NCBI RefSeq assembly: GCF_037126465.1 | Contig: NC_088210.1 | Span: 28,173,511-28,237,510, forward strand | DNA from: Ornithodoros turicata | Lineage: Eukaryota > Arthropoda > Arachnida > Ixodida > Argasidae | Direction: 5' to 3' | Length of the DNA stretch: 64,000 bases | Translations under genes and position numbers: made by a program | Notes under the pieces: model-generated | Told to the model about the DNA's origin: nothing | Database searches by the model: none | What the model saw: the letters and a program-made list of their open reading frames with translations, nothing else | Shown: in pieces, positions 29,205 to 41,380 of the stretch | Layout: every line of letters begins with the position of its first letter | Numbering within the stretch: the stretch's first letter is position 1

Positions 29205-32200
29205 GTGAGTATCAAATGATCTTTTTCAAAGCCTAAATTTTTAAGGCCCTTATGTCGTCTATTAATCTGAGCTATTACATAATACGATCAATGTTAGCTG
29301 CATCTAACAAGGGTCGAGTGCTTGTATTTAGGCTTAGGGAGAAGACTTAGCTTGTACAAAAAAATGCTCTCTCGCAAGTTTGGTTCTATATCCAATACCG
29401 TATCCTGACAGAAGGCGCACACTATATACTATTGACGCACACTATACAATTTTCTTAAGTGTGACAGCAGTACAGCTGCATAGGCATGTGTACTGCTCTC
29501 ATGACCAAGCATTATAAAAAGCAACATGAAATTTGAAGGACTACATCCTCTGACAGCATGAAGGTACTTCGTGCAACAAGTGTCAAGGGAATATAACACT
29601 GAACACCTTCATAAAACTGCATTTCTGCTTTTTTTTTTCTTTCTCTCAGTCTCTAATTTTCTCACAATTCATTAAATCCACAAGGTGTCGATATCGTAAC
29701 CCCGCCATAGTGTCGATGCCAGATTAATTGGTGGATGCTGGTGGAATGAACGTTTCGCCATCTATCGTTATTCCAACGAATGACCATAGTGGTTCATTGT
29801 TGCCGCAGTTTCGGTTTGCCTGAACACCGATACCAGCGCCATTGCCGAATACTCAATTTTATGTAAGATCGCTTCTACAAGCAGCAGTAAATAACAAAAT
29901 ATCTTTATTATTAGATAAACACTAAATGGTCTAAGGCATAGATCTAAAAGTCACTTTTCTTTAACCCTGCAGGAATACAACGGATAATGCCGCAGACGAC
30001 AGTATGGACGGATAGCGGTATACAACGCAGACGACAGTCATGTTCATTCTCAGACGACAATTTGGCGCCCGCGGCTCCTGGTGATATTCAGCAGTTTTAA
30101 TTGCGGCCCGTAGGCTACCGCGTCTACCGCACTTTATCAGCAGATAAGATTCTGGGTCACGCTCTCTATCATTGATTCCGACGTTAACAGCAGTCTACGA
30201 ACAGTACACCTTTGATAACATGGCTTCCGAAGTACGGTACCTATACCACACCCAATCAACGAATAAGATTCTGAGTGATGCACACTACCATTGGTTCCGG
30301 TAGGTACGGTAACTTCACGATGACGTGACCTACGGTCTACTAACACACTCTTTTTTCCCGGCTGACTCACATATTTACACGTGTCTTGATTACTGCGCAT
30401 TCTGAGTGTATTGGCTGTTCAACATGTGTGCTAATCGAGCGTTCAGCTTCAGAGGTTGCTCTCGATTGTTGGTAAGAGTATACGGTGCATACTTCATTCT
30501 CTTTTATCTGTTTATTTAGCATTTGACGATGTGCTTCCTGCGTGCGTTAGTTGTTCATCATGTGTGCCCACTCGAGCGTTCAGCAGATTTATTAGTGCTT
30601 TGCTCTCGAATATTGGCAAGTGTTGGGCACATGCTTCATACTCTTTGGATTATCTGTCTGTTTAGTGTTAGATTGTTCTGGCTGGCTGGCGTTTATGTGA
30701 TTTAGTGATGTGTTTCTGTGTGCATTGGTTGTTCATCATCATGTGTGCTAATCGAGCGTTCAGCAGATGTTATTCGCATACAGGACGCTCTTGGATGTTG
30801 GTCAGTGTGGGGTATCTGCATGGTTCACCTTCTGTTGATTTAGTTTGCTCTCGCTGGCTGGCGATTTTTTATGTAGTTTTCAGCTGTGCTTCTTGTGTAC
30901 ATGGGTTGTTCATCGTGTGTGCTAATCGAGCGTTTAGTAGATTTTATTCGCAGGTTGCTCTCGAATGTTGGTAAGTGTAGGGTGCACGCTTCGTCCTTTT
31001 TATTTATTATTCGGTTGCTCTGGCTGGCTGGCATTTTTTATGCGTTTTGCTGTTGTGCTTCTTGTGTGCATTGATTGTTCACCATGTGTGCTAATTGAGC
31101 GTATAGTAGATTTCATTCGCAGGTTGCTCTCGAATGTTGGTAAGTGTAGGGTGCACGCTTCGTCCTTTTTATTTATTATTCGGTTGCTCTGGCTGGCTGG
31201 CATTTTTTATGTGTTTTGCTGTTGTGCTTCTTGTGTGCATTGATTGTTCACCATGTGTGCTAATTGAGCGTTTAGTAGATTTCATTCGCAGGTTGCTCTC
31301 GAATGTTGGTAAGTGTAGGGTGCACGCTTCGTCCTTTTTATTTATTATTCGGTTGCTCTGGCTGGCTGGCATTTTTTATGCGTTTTGCTGTTGTGCTTCT
31401 TGTGTGCATTGATTGTTCACCATGTGTGCTAATTGAGCGTTTAGTAGATTTCATTCGCAGGTTGCTCTCGAATGTTGGTAAGTGTAGGGTGCACGCTTCG
31501 TCCTTTTTATTTATTATTCGGTTGCTCTGGCTGGCTGGCATTTTTTATGTGTTTTGCTGTTGTGCTTCTTGTGTGCATTGATTGTTCACCATGTGTGCTA
31601 ATTGAGCGTTTAGTAGATTTCATTCGCAGGTTGCTCTCGAATATGGGTAAGTGTAGGGTGCACGCTTCGTCCATTTTATTTATTATTCGGTTGCTCTGGC
31701 TGGCTGGCATTTTTTATGTGTTTTGCTGTTGTGCTTCCTGTGTGCATTGATTGTTAACCATGTGTGCTAATTGAGCGTTTAGTAGATTTCATTCGCAGGT
31801 TGCTCTCGAATGTTGGTAAGTGTAGGGTGCACGCTTCGTCCTTTTTATTTATTATTCGGTTGCTCTGGCTGGCTGGCATTTTTTATGTGTTTTGCTGTTG
31901 TGCTTCTTGTGTGCATTGATTGTTCACCATGTGTGCTAATTGAGCGTTTAGTAGATTTCATTCGCAGGTTGCTCTCGAATATGGGTAAGTGTAGGGTGCA
32001 CGCTTCGTCCATTTTATTTATTATTCGGTTGCTCTGGCTGGCTGGCTGGCATTTTTTATGTGTTTTGCTGTTGTGCTTCCTGTGTGCATTGATTGTTCAC
32101 CGTGTGTGCTAATCGAGCGTTAAGTAGATTTTATTCGCAGGATGCTCTCGAATGTTGGTAAGTGTAGGGTGCACGCTTCGTCCTTTTTATTTATTCTTAG

Positions 32201-35200
32201 GTTGCTCTGGCTGGCTGGCATAATCATATGTCTGTAAGTATCACAGCTTGCTATAGTGCATTCTACAATCCTACCCTATATCGTACAGGTCTGAAACACG
32301 TCACGGATTTGTCCACCTCCTACTCACACTCTTCTATAACCAGGACAACGCACCACAGACCATCGAGCAGATAACAGAAAAAAGGATGCCCAACAGCGCG
32401 AGGTGAGCGTCTTGTTCAGTACGCCTTTTGTACGCCTGTAAAGCAGAGTCGAAAGTCCGAGCGTCCTTGTAGGAAAGCGCTCGGGGCACAACCTGCTGCA
32501 TTTTTGTACTGCGAATTGCTGCTGTGGTTGCATATACGGCGTACACAGTGTAATTTAATGGAGACAGTTATCAAAACAGGTGGGGGAACGATTTCTTTAG
32601 GATAAAGGTGTACGGGGGACAGAAGCCCTTAGGAGTCAAGGAAAAAGTGCTAGGCATTGTGATTGAAGTTGTGTGTCTGCACGGTTTTATATCCTATACT
32701 CTCCGATTGTATTTATGTGATATTATGTGTCTCTGTTATATGTTAAAATGAAACATGGTCTATAAGGTCGTCTCGTTTCTACCCGAGTACTGTAACAAAA
32801 GCTTTTTCCGAGGAACGAAGAAAGGCGAAGGGTGGACTAAAATAATATCTTTGTAAATAAGGAAATAAAAAGAAAAACATCCTCAGAGCAGCCTACGGCT
32901 CTGGTTTCCGTTGCCCCTAGCACAGAAACAAAGCCCATCGGCACGGTACGTTTTTTTCGGCATAAAAATAACTTCTCCGGAAGTAATGCCACACACAGTC
33001 ATAAATTTACTGTTACGGGTCACGGTATCCAAAATGTTACAATTGGGAACAGAGGGTACCTGACCCATCGTAGCGCTTATTTACTGCTTGCTGTTACAGC
33101 TGAACTGCTCACATCCGACATATTGAAGGCAACAGGTTGGCTGCTGTTTCACCTTCCATGACCTCTTTTTCTGAACCATTTATCCAACAACATATCGGAC
33201 ACTCCCCCTAGCTCGTTTTAACGAGTTTCAACAAACACCGTAATACCTATATCTAAACTGCTCGCTCTTACATAATTCAAAGGGTAACATACGGAAGCCT
33301 ATAGTTATGGCACGGAAGAAAGGCACGTGCTCCTATTTATACGAGATTTGTGTGTTTGTACGAAGCGAAATAAAGCATTATTACGGAATGTAGGTTACGT
33401 GGCTACAAGCGAAAGGACATCCCGTGGCAATAAATTTCGTTTAGGTAAACGCGTCCGTAATCTTGTTTGAGGTGGGGAGATACACAAAAGGGAAATGACA
33501 CGTACGCATGCGTCGCCAGCTACATATCGGAACGGTTTTAGAGAAAGTACCTCGCTACGTAATCCCGCCGGGGATTATCTCTGGTTAGAATGTGTTGTAA
33601 TGACATCCGGATTAAGACGTGTTTCTTGCCAAGCTGATAAGTTACGCGGTGAAAGTTATGCGCAATTATGTACAAGGATGCTGTATGGGGAATGCTGATC
33701 GTAAGGCAAAGCTGTTACGTCTTCCTTCAGAGATGTCCTAAAAAGCTCCTTTAAAAAAACCCGTTATTGAGGTTTTCCGGCCTTATTAGAACGACAACCA
33801 AAATATATGTGACGTATATTTCGCGACATCAAAAGCTTTCACTGGAAGGGGATGCGGTGCAAGCGCTTTCACCCTGTTTCTGTCCTGGATCTGTTGTGAG
33901 TTTGAGTTTTAGCCTGCTTTATACTTTACTTTTGGTGACGAACATTTGTTCCTGCAATGTCACTACTAAGTGCAGCTGAGAATAGCTGATTCAGGGCTCG
34001 GACCAGCGAAGCTTCCAGGCGTAAACGGGCACGCAATCAAAATATTATCCTACTTCATATCTTACCCATCATCTATTATCTGCACCGCGCGAACTATACT
34101 AAAAAGAAAAGAAAGAGAGAAAGAGCAGAATACTGGACATTCTTTAATATGGAGTTCTTACATTGCGTGCTTAAACCCGCAGGTGTCGCTAATTATCTTC
34201 ATAAGCTTTCTTGGAGGCTGCAAAACTTTGTTGCGTGGCCATGCGCACGAGATATGTGCATCCAAGTTGAAATTGTATAGCAACGAATGAAGCAACTGGT
34301 GAAGAACTAACTATATCCATCTCCATTTTTTTCTTTTATAATCAATCAATCAGCTAACTATAGAACACAATTAAATTGTGTGCAAATTATCCGCCGTCCT
34401 ACCCTGCGGACCGCGACACGTGCAGGATGTCGCCACACGAGTGGGCTGACTCACTTTACATGTAAATCCGCTCCTAATTAATTAAATAATTCCACAAAAG
34501 AGCTACTCTATGAGTTGATGTGCGGAAAAAGCGCTACTGCTATTAACGAAAACGAAACTGATGTAGACGTAAAGCGAGAGCGGGAGATGTGCGTAGCGCC
34601 ATCTTACGTGAGAGATCGGAAATAACGTGGTTGAGCCAGTAACCACACGATGCCGCCACTTGCAACTTCGCATTTCGTCCTCCTGTTTTTTTTTTCTTTT
34701 TTTTTTTTCTATCTTACGTTATTTTATAGAAATGTGCTTCAACAGTCCCGTCGGGTGAAGGCTGACAAGTAAGCGGGTACACATTTTCGTTGGCAGATTG
34801 AGGGGAAAATGTGGAAGTGAGAAAAACAGAACATATGCCCTCATGCAGACGAACTTTTTGTGCGTGGCGCACGAGCGTCTCATTCAGGAATTTCAAAAAT
34901 TAAAGTGCGCGCCAATGGAAATAATGCAATACCCGTGTTGCCAGTTCCATCTTTTTTCTTTTTTTTTGAGCATGGAATGTTTCATGCTGTTTTCGGCTCA
35001 TCTCGAGTCTGATAAATGCTTCTGATTCAAATGCGTTCAATTTAATTTCGTTCGTAATCCCGACATCTTCAGTTGTTCGCAAAATTTTGTTTACTCGAAT
35101 GCCTACACGTCCGAAACATTCATCTGAGGATTCATCTGAGAGGAGTCCGAAACATTCAACAGAAATCAAGACGTATGCAGAGGGTGTCTCTAGTATGCGT

Positions 35201-38200
35201 ATGCTCTATCTTTGAGTCTAGCAGTTCCATAGAATAAGTACGTAGAAATGCTTAGAACGCACATAGAGACGCTACCGAAAATGCCCAAACAAGAGCTCAT
35301 TTCATCGATGCCTGAAAGGGCTATATGTACATCGGGCACAGGACCAAAACCGTTGCGTCATTCCGAGTTTTGCGAGCACCATACACAGGACACAATTCCA
35401 GTTTCCCGGGAGCCTCCTGGGTTTACACCACGCACGAGAACACCTGTATAAAGTGATATCGGTGTCCAATCTATACCCATCCGAAGTGCCGAAGACCACG
35501 ACGTATGGGTGGCAGCAAGAATAATTCACCTACCCGCCATCAAGGACGAGACGTAACGCCATTGCCATCGAAGGCTACAGAATGTCAGAACGTACGTGGT
35601 ATACGAATGCCGTGATGGCACGTGGAGATTCATTATTTATAGCACGCATTGGACCTGATGTCTCTGCTCACGCTTGTCATTCCGTTTATCTTCAATTTAT
35701 ATCCGTTTATCTCTCTTTAGAATTGTCGACGCGTCAGCGTTTTCTGTAGACGTAATTAGGTATGGCACAGAGGAAACCGTCGTGCTGGTGATCAAGGTAC
35801 ATAACTAAGAATATTTAGTAATTATAATTTAACATTTGATAATTATAGTGGCAACAATTATACTATCATACATTTATTATCTAGAACAATCTTTTATTTT
35901 ACTGTTCAGTGTGTATAGTGTCTTGTATTTTGTTTATATCGTGTTGTATTTAATCTTGTGTTATATGAATTGTGTAAGAAAAGTTAATTTTTACCCCTCC
36001 GTCATGCAATGCCCAAAAGGCGCTTGACGTAAATAAAATAAAATAAATAACGCAATCCGCGCCAGCGTTCCACGATAACAGTAACTAACCAGTTGGCGAC
36101 ACTAACTAGAGACATTTGCGATATGCGCTGTTGTAAAAAAAAATAATAAAAATATTGAGAACTACGCATGCAGCAAGGGGAAACCTCAATGAGATCTTGA
36201 ACGCATTAATTATAAAAGGTTTTTGTGCGTTTCGGTTTTATGAGACAGCGCGAGCGACTTTTTCTTTGCTTTACTTTACAACACTGTTGTTGGTTACCGC
36301 CTGCGGTTATAGTATTCTATTCGATTTTTTTTTCTTTCATTATTTAATGAACGCTGCTTGCCCTGCGAACTTCATGCGCAGCAGGGAGTGCCACGCAAAA
36401 TACAAAACATTCAATTTTTCTGCAAACAACAAACGTGTCACGCAATAAACGAAGCTGAGAAGTAGTCATTCATGGCAATGTCAGTGGTTACCATCGTAGT
36501 ATATTTCTAATTAACATAATATTCCTGACAAATCTCGTATTGTATGACATCTCGACAAACTTGTGTCGTACGCCGTTGCTCGATTCCAAGAATTACCCAG
36601 CAAAACTACGTGTTTTGGTGATATCGTCTTCGCGATAACATTTCCCGCGCTTATCACCTTTCATTGGGTCACACTCCGGGTTGCAGCTGTATTTTTCCCA
36701 GTCTCTTGCCGCCTCTAAGAAGTTTTTGCGATAAAGCTCTTCCATGGATATACTTCGTCATCGTGGCCACAAGCATGAGAGACCTTGCCGTGAAAGTCAA
36801 CCTCAGCAACGGGCGAGAAGGTTGAACGTAGTGGATAAAGCCGTGAGGAAACCTATACATGTGAGCGGAGAGGCAAAACTAATAATGGCATGATGCAAAT
36901 GACTAATGGCTAACAGTGTGGCACGTGGAGCGCATTGATGACATGCAACAACGAGACTGGGCGAAGGACGAGGAAAGGCTTAATTGCTGCGCCTATCCGT
37001 GCTAACGTGTCCGTAGAGGTCAACCACGTAAACCACGTTTTCTTGCGTATTATAGCGCGCTGCCGGTAATAGTACTATATTTTATTTATCTCTTAATACT
37101 GTCAGAACTAAGAGGACAATAGGACGTTACAAATGCAAAGCGGGAATGGTGCATGTATGTCACAAGAGAGTACCTGAAAGACGTACACCTCGACGCTTGA
37201 TGGGTGTTGTGATGTGATGTGATGTGATAAAGAAAAAAAAAAGGGAATGGGTGTTGTTAGTGGTACCAGTACTGGCAATTACACTCAGAATACATGTCAT
37301 GACACCAAATGGAAAATAATTTTTCTAATTTGTCGTAAGAAACGCATAATTTAGCGAGTCACGTGGTTCACACGTGCATTAACCTGCGCCCAAAGTGCTG
37401 GTATTATACCCTGCTCCGTCGCAGGTACTCTGCCACACCACGAAAAAATTGGCAAGTACCCCTTTATAGCCCGCTCGACTTCTATCCAATCTACAGATAA
37501 CTATAATGAGCCTTCTCATACGTTCGATAATAAATCATATCGATCATAATCATATCGATCATAAATTCGATTAATTATTATTAATTAATCGATGATGCCA
37601 TAGGGTGTTTCCCCGATAGGCTGCGGTACCCTCTGTACCCCAGTGCATGTGAGCTGATACGATTTGATGATTTGTATGACACGCAAAGGCTTCGGGTTTG
37701 CCCAGAAGGGTTATGGCTCTTAGAAAAGCCATAAGAGATCGGAGGGCTCAACGATGGCATGCAGGATTGCGAAAAGGTCAAATAGCCTAATCTTGGGCAT
37801 ACTGAAAGGCAGGTCATGAGGTTGTGTTGAGACCACGACCTACTTGATTATAATGACCATGTCATAGGCACCCCTTCCGAACGCCGCATTTGGAACCTAG
37901 CGGTGGCGCTACTCATCGGCCCGATTATTGCTTCCTCAATTTCTGCAATACTTTGTACTTCAGCTTTCCTTAGTATTTTTGTACAAGCGGTAGATGGCAC
38001 CCGAGAGATGCTTCATTCTAAGGTTGATTATCATCATCATCATCATCATCATCATCATTTGACACGTTTTCATAGGAGCTGTTGCTGCCGTCTGCTACGG
38101 AAGTCGTACGCCCGCTTCTGCGCGTTCAAAATTCAAACTTCCATTGTCCAATCATGACGTATAGATCTCGCGGGCCGATGAGTAGCGCCCCCTAGCGGAT

Positions 38201-39555
38201 CGTGCGGACGGGCTTCTCACTCATAGGGGTTGCCGATTGTGACATGGTCGTTACAGTCTAGTAGGCCGCGGTTGAAACTTGTGACAGTGCAGGTTGTGCC
38301 CAGCATTGTGCTACTGGGACCCAACTTATAAAGAAACAAATGGGTAAAGGCGACGCACGAGGAACCAGAAGCAACGAAGTGTTCGTGCGTTTCCGGGCGT
38401 CCCCGACACTCTGCTTTTGCGTGACTCTGCAATACTCGACCTTTTACTGTATAGCATCTAAGCATACGCTCGAGACAGGCAGCTTGCACTTTTTACATAA
38501 TGTTACATACGAGACGAATGTCTGATAGCGGATCTCCGGGCAATTGAATACGCAAACCCCGTCACCCCTTTCTTCCTTTCCCATTGAAAAAGAGAGAAAG
38601 GGAATAACAAATTGCGATTCAAATGTCTCGTCCTTCCATTACATAAGTTACACCACCTTGTGCAGGGAGCCGTCCCAATGAAATGCGACGTAATAGGATA
38701 CCCCGTATAATTCATTCCAAATTGATGGAAGCCCTCGGGGCTCACGGGATGTATATAAGGGAGGGATAACAGTCCTCTCGTGTCGTGCACTGTCGGCGGC
38801 GCCCTCAAAGTCGGTGGGGACAATACGAACTCGTTTTCTGGCTGCGTTCATTCCAAAGGTCGGCGGATTACTCCTCACTTGTCTCTTTTCTTTATCCTAA
38901 CCCTTCGATTTGCAGCCCGTGATTTGTGGGGGTTTTTCGGGGGATTAAAGGGGGACACGGGGGATTAACCTGTGGCAGAGGTAAAGAGTAATTCAGTGTA
39001 CCTCGTGTAGAATCTATGGGCATCCTTTTCAATTTTGTATTTTTCTTTCGTTTGCGGTGAGAGGCTGAACGTACGTACGTTCGTTGCAGCTAGAATGCAT
39101 TTTTTAAGGCCTAGATAGTGTATTATAAGTGTTTTGAAGTTCTTTAAGGGCGCTGAAGGAAGCACTTCGTTAGACACAGAAAATACAAATGTGGACAAAC
39201 AACAAATGACACGACACGAACGGAAGATGTTTGTCTTTATGTTTGTATTTTCTATCCAAAAACAAACTATGGCGCACCCAGCCAGTCCCTTCTCAAGCAT
39301 TGTTAGACCATGCCCTGCCTTCAGAACATCCCGAGCGATAAAGAATGATTTTAACTCTATATATACACTATACTTATATCATTTATGGGCCTTGTGCAAC
39401 TGTAAGTGAATACATGCATATAATGCATTTATTTGTACATGAACTGCGCATGTTTGTTCACACAGGTGAGGATACCTCAACGTCGGGCCTCGCTGGTGCT
39501 GTCTGTCCTCTCTGACGAAGGAGGCAGCATTAAGCAAACTGAGAATTATTTCGAT
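28981..39555 (+). CDS. unidentified spliced gene, partial model (4 phase-consistent exons)
   Basis: Exons ending 29204 and at 32289-32402, 35721-35796 and 39466-39555 join without frame breaks. The three junctions (AG|G, AG|A, then codon boundary) restore Arg, Arg and a clean phase 0. Every intron is GT-AG and the two middle acceptors and most donors are good. The peptide has no Cys-rich or transmembrane pattern and alternates short hydrophobic runs (HGFVHLLLTLFY, ETVVLVIK, ASLVLSVLS) with polar loops, suggesting a beta-rich fold. I recognise no domain. The 5' start and 3' end are not found. The first exon's left edge is provisional; ATG codons at 29037-29042 are possible starts. Confidence 0.6.
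29205..30420 (+). other. intron a-b, first part
   Basis: It contains the second copy of the local duplication (29807-29890) and a cluster of CAGACGACA words (29993, 30031, 30051). A strong acceptor TTTCTTTAACCCTGCAG at about 29972 leads into a frame open for about 100 nt, a possible alternative exon. Confidence 0.4.
30421..32222 (+). repeat. 169-bp tandem array, about 11 units, inside an intron
   Basis: Equivalent positions recur at 30465, 30609, 30795, 30964, 31133, 31302, 31471, 31640, 31809, 31978 and 32151. The period is exactly 169 bp through the centre; the first units are more diverged and the last carries a 4-bp GGCT insertion. Each central unit contains TTCATTCGCAG, then 17 nt, then GTAAGTGTAGG. 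The in-phase 92-codon frames are products of the repeat, not genes. Confidence 0.97.
32289..32402 (+). CDS. unidentified gene, exon b
   Basis: Acceptor CTATATCGTACAG, 114 nt (1 + 37 codons + 2), donor GCGAG|GTGAGC. The peptide runs SETRHGFVHLLLTLFYNQ to ITEKRMPNSA, closing with the first two bases of Arg. It begins 67 bp after the tandem array. Confidence 0.65.
32403..35720 (+). other. intron b-c, no gene recognised
   Basis: T-rich run at about 34684-34711. A few frames up to about 100 codons have no support. No repeat family of the window is clearly present. Confidence 0.45.
35721..35796 (+). CDS. unidentified gene, exon c
   Basis: Acceptor CCGTTTATCTCTCTTTAG (very good pyrimidine tract), 76 nt (1 + 25 codons), donor AAG|GTACAT. 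The peptide is IVDASAFSVDVIRYGTEE then TVVLVIK, and its first base completes Arg from exon b. Ends in phase 0. Confidence 0.65.
35830..36049 (+). mobile_element. LINE-like 3' end with AATAAA-type tail
   Basis: T-rich DNA followed by GCAATGCCCAAAAGGCGCTTGACG and then AAATAAAATAAAATAAATAA, a pattern typical of CR1/RTE-like LINE 3' ends with short tandem tails. No coding part present. Confidence 0.45.
36050..38640 (+). other. intron c-d, no gene recognised
   Basis: Holds a (GATGT)n run at about 37208-37229, AT-rich ATCATATCG palindromic words at 37525-37590 and an (ATC)n microsatellite at 38031-38058. GCCCAGCATTGTGCTACTGGGACCC at about 38297-38321 may be a worn foldback remnant. Confidence 0.45.
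38752..38800 (+). promoter_or_regulatory. possible TATA promoter inside intron c-d
   Basis: GTATATAAGGGAGGG at 38751-38765 is a good TATA box. About 30 bp on lies TGTCGTGCACTGTCGGCGG followed by a short CpG-rich stretch. It would initiate within the unidentified gene, upstream of exon d, and could be an alternative promoter. No transcript evidence is available. Confidence 0.4.
39466..39555 (+). CDS. unidentified gene, exon d
   Basis: Acceptor TGTTTGTTCACACAG, 90 nt (30 codons, phase 0 to 0), donor GAT|GTGAGT. Peptide VRIPQRRASLVLSVLSDEGG, then an acidic/aromatic end QTENYFD. It continues directly from exon c. Confidence 0.65.
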
Positions 39556-40600
39556 GTGAGTTTAATATCGCTCTTTTTCGTCAACTAGAAATACATTTTG
39601 CCTAATATTGCACTCAGTGAACAGAAGTCGAACACATTACACAAACTCTCACTTGGTCGAAACTTTTGAACTATATGTTGAAGTCTATCATCATTTCTCT
39701 TCATCTCTGCTCATCATCTCTTTGGTTTCTCATCATATCATCATCAGTGTGTACTTTCTGTGTGTAAGCGTACTGCGGTAGCCAGTTCGACGTCGTCGAA
39801 ACTCACATCCCCATATTTTTTATCACATTACCATCACACAAACTCTCCCCCATAATCCCATCCCCCAAGACTGACGTAGAGTCGAGACCCTCATGGGCAT
39901 CTTCAAATGCTATTTGTAGTATATATAACCAACCCTCCCTCGTTTCTGTTATTGATTAGTACTGATATTTGTATTGTGTGCTTGTGGGGGTAGAGCGTAA
40001 AGTAAATATAGTATCGAAATATAGTATTGCGCTTGTCTCGTCCTACAGATAGCTATACAAAACTGCACTTTCATTTGTAATTACTGAAAAGCAGCTTGGT
40101 AGGTACCTTTGACCAGGAAAAATATTGACCGAGGGAGTGAGACCAAGAAGGAGAGGAGGAAGAGTAAAGGAATGGGCGAGGGAAGTTGAGAGTGATACAT
40201 ATGAGAGAGACAGAATAGGAGAGGGAGAAAGAGAAGTGCATGCATCACGGGAGAGAAAGCATGTACACAACAGCGTGGACAAAAAGCAAACTCTTTCTTC
40301 CGTTTGTACTCTTGCTGGTCGAAAAACAAGACTTACAAACAAAGTACTACCACTACCACAGCGTATATTGTTGGACCTGCTCCAGCTTCTGTCGCTGGAC
40401 TCACGGGAGTTGCCGAAAGTTCTCCGTAACGGGTAAAATCGCGGCAGAACGCTACCGGTGTTGCCTTTCAACCGGCAGCCGGCACGAGCGACAAATAATC
40501 CAACCGTGCCGGTTAAGTACAGGCCGGATGGCAAGGGCTTCGGAATCATGAGTCTTCATGTATAACTCGAATTAGGGTTCACAACTATACCCTCGACTAC
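39556..40600. other. no gene seen
   Basis: (TCATC)-rich stretch around 39688-39750 and GA-rich DNA at 40137-40260. Frames on both strands at 40043-40551 lack support. Confidence 0.45.
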
Positions 40601-40607
40601 CCCGCAG

Positions 40608-41261
40608 CAGGGCTGTGCACGTTACCTAAAAAAGGAACTAAATACGTTACTCGTTCCTTCGAAAAAAGATTAAGAAATACCCGTTACTAACAAATAAAAG
40701 GAACGCGTTCTCGTTACTTGGAAGGAACGAGTTACATCTATACGTTACATTCGCATACAAGACAGCAGAAAGCATCCTCCGTTTTATTTCTTTCAGCTCA
40801 TCCATGATGAATTGCACTTCCCGAGTAGAGGACAGATAGATAAAGCACAGAGAGACAAAGAAAAAAAAGAACGCGTAACTTGCAATAACGCGTTACCAAT
40901 TTTTGTCACTGAGTAGGTTATTGGTTACATTTTTAGAAAGTAACTACACTCTTAAAAATGAACTTCACCGCATAGCACGCTCCTAGCCAACCATCATCTG
41001 GAATGATATCGTTATCTGCCCTGATTTGTTGAAAACGGGAGGCGTACGCCTTTTTGTGACACTTATGCTGTTCATAATTGTCACAAAAAAAGGCGTACGC
41101 CTCCCGTTTTCAACAAATCAAGTGAGATAACGATATCATTCGAGATGATGGTTGGCTAGGACCGTGCTATGCGGTGAAGTTCATTTCTAAGAGTGTATAT
41201 CGGTACTTAGTTACTAAAAACAGCAACGCGCTACCGCGCAGCGCGTTACGTACAGCTCTCC
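40608..41261. mobile_element. hAT-like element with CAGGGCTGT end, carrying a nested palindrome
   Basis: Left end CAGGGCTGTGCACGTTAC and right end GTTACGTACAGCTCT are inverse with mismatches. The interior is rich in GTTACTCGTTCC / GGAACGAGTTAC words. CAGGG-type ends suggest hAT, but no 8-bp duplication was found. Confidence 0.45.
40947..41195. mobile_element. 249-bp near-perfect palindrome (Tc1/mariner-type MITE)
   Basis: CACTCTTAAAAATGAACTTC and its inverse form the ends, and the arms pair for about 110 bp up to a loop at about 41062-41078. TA flanks both sides (40945-40946, 41196-41197). It is inserted in the element 40608-41261. Confidence 0.92.
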
Positions 41262-41380
41262 AGTCCACAGTCACACTCATGTTCCAGGCAATCAAACTAA
41301 ATCCGTTTCTGGTTTACACAGTAGTACAGCACATGGTTGGCTAATTGGCTAACTATATACCCAGGACACACCAGTGGGAG

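Noticed and set aside
30965..32112. Series of 92-100 codon + frames and 64-67 codon minus frames of nearly identical sequence
   Set aside because: They are produced by the 169-bp tandem repeat, whose unit happens to be open over part of its length; no start context, splice pattern or domain supports a protein.
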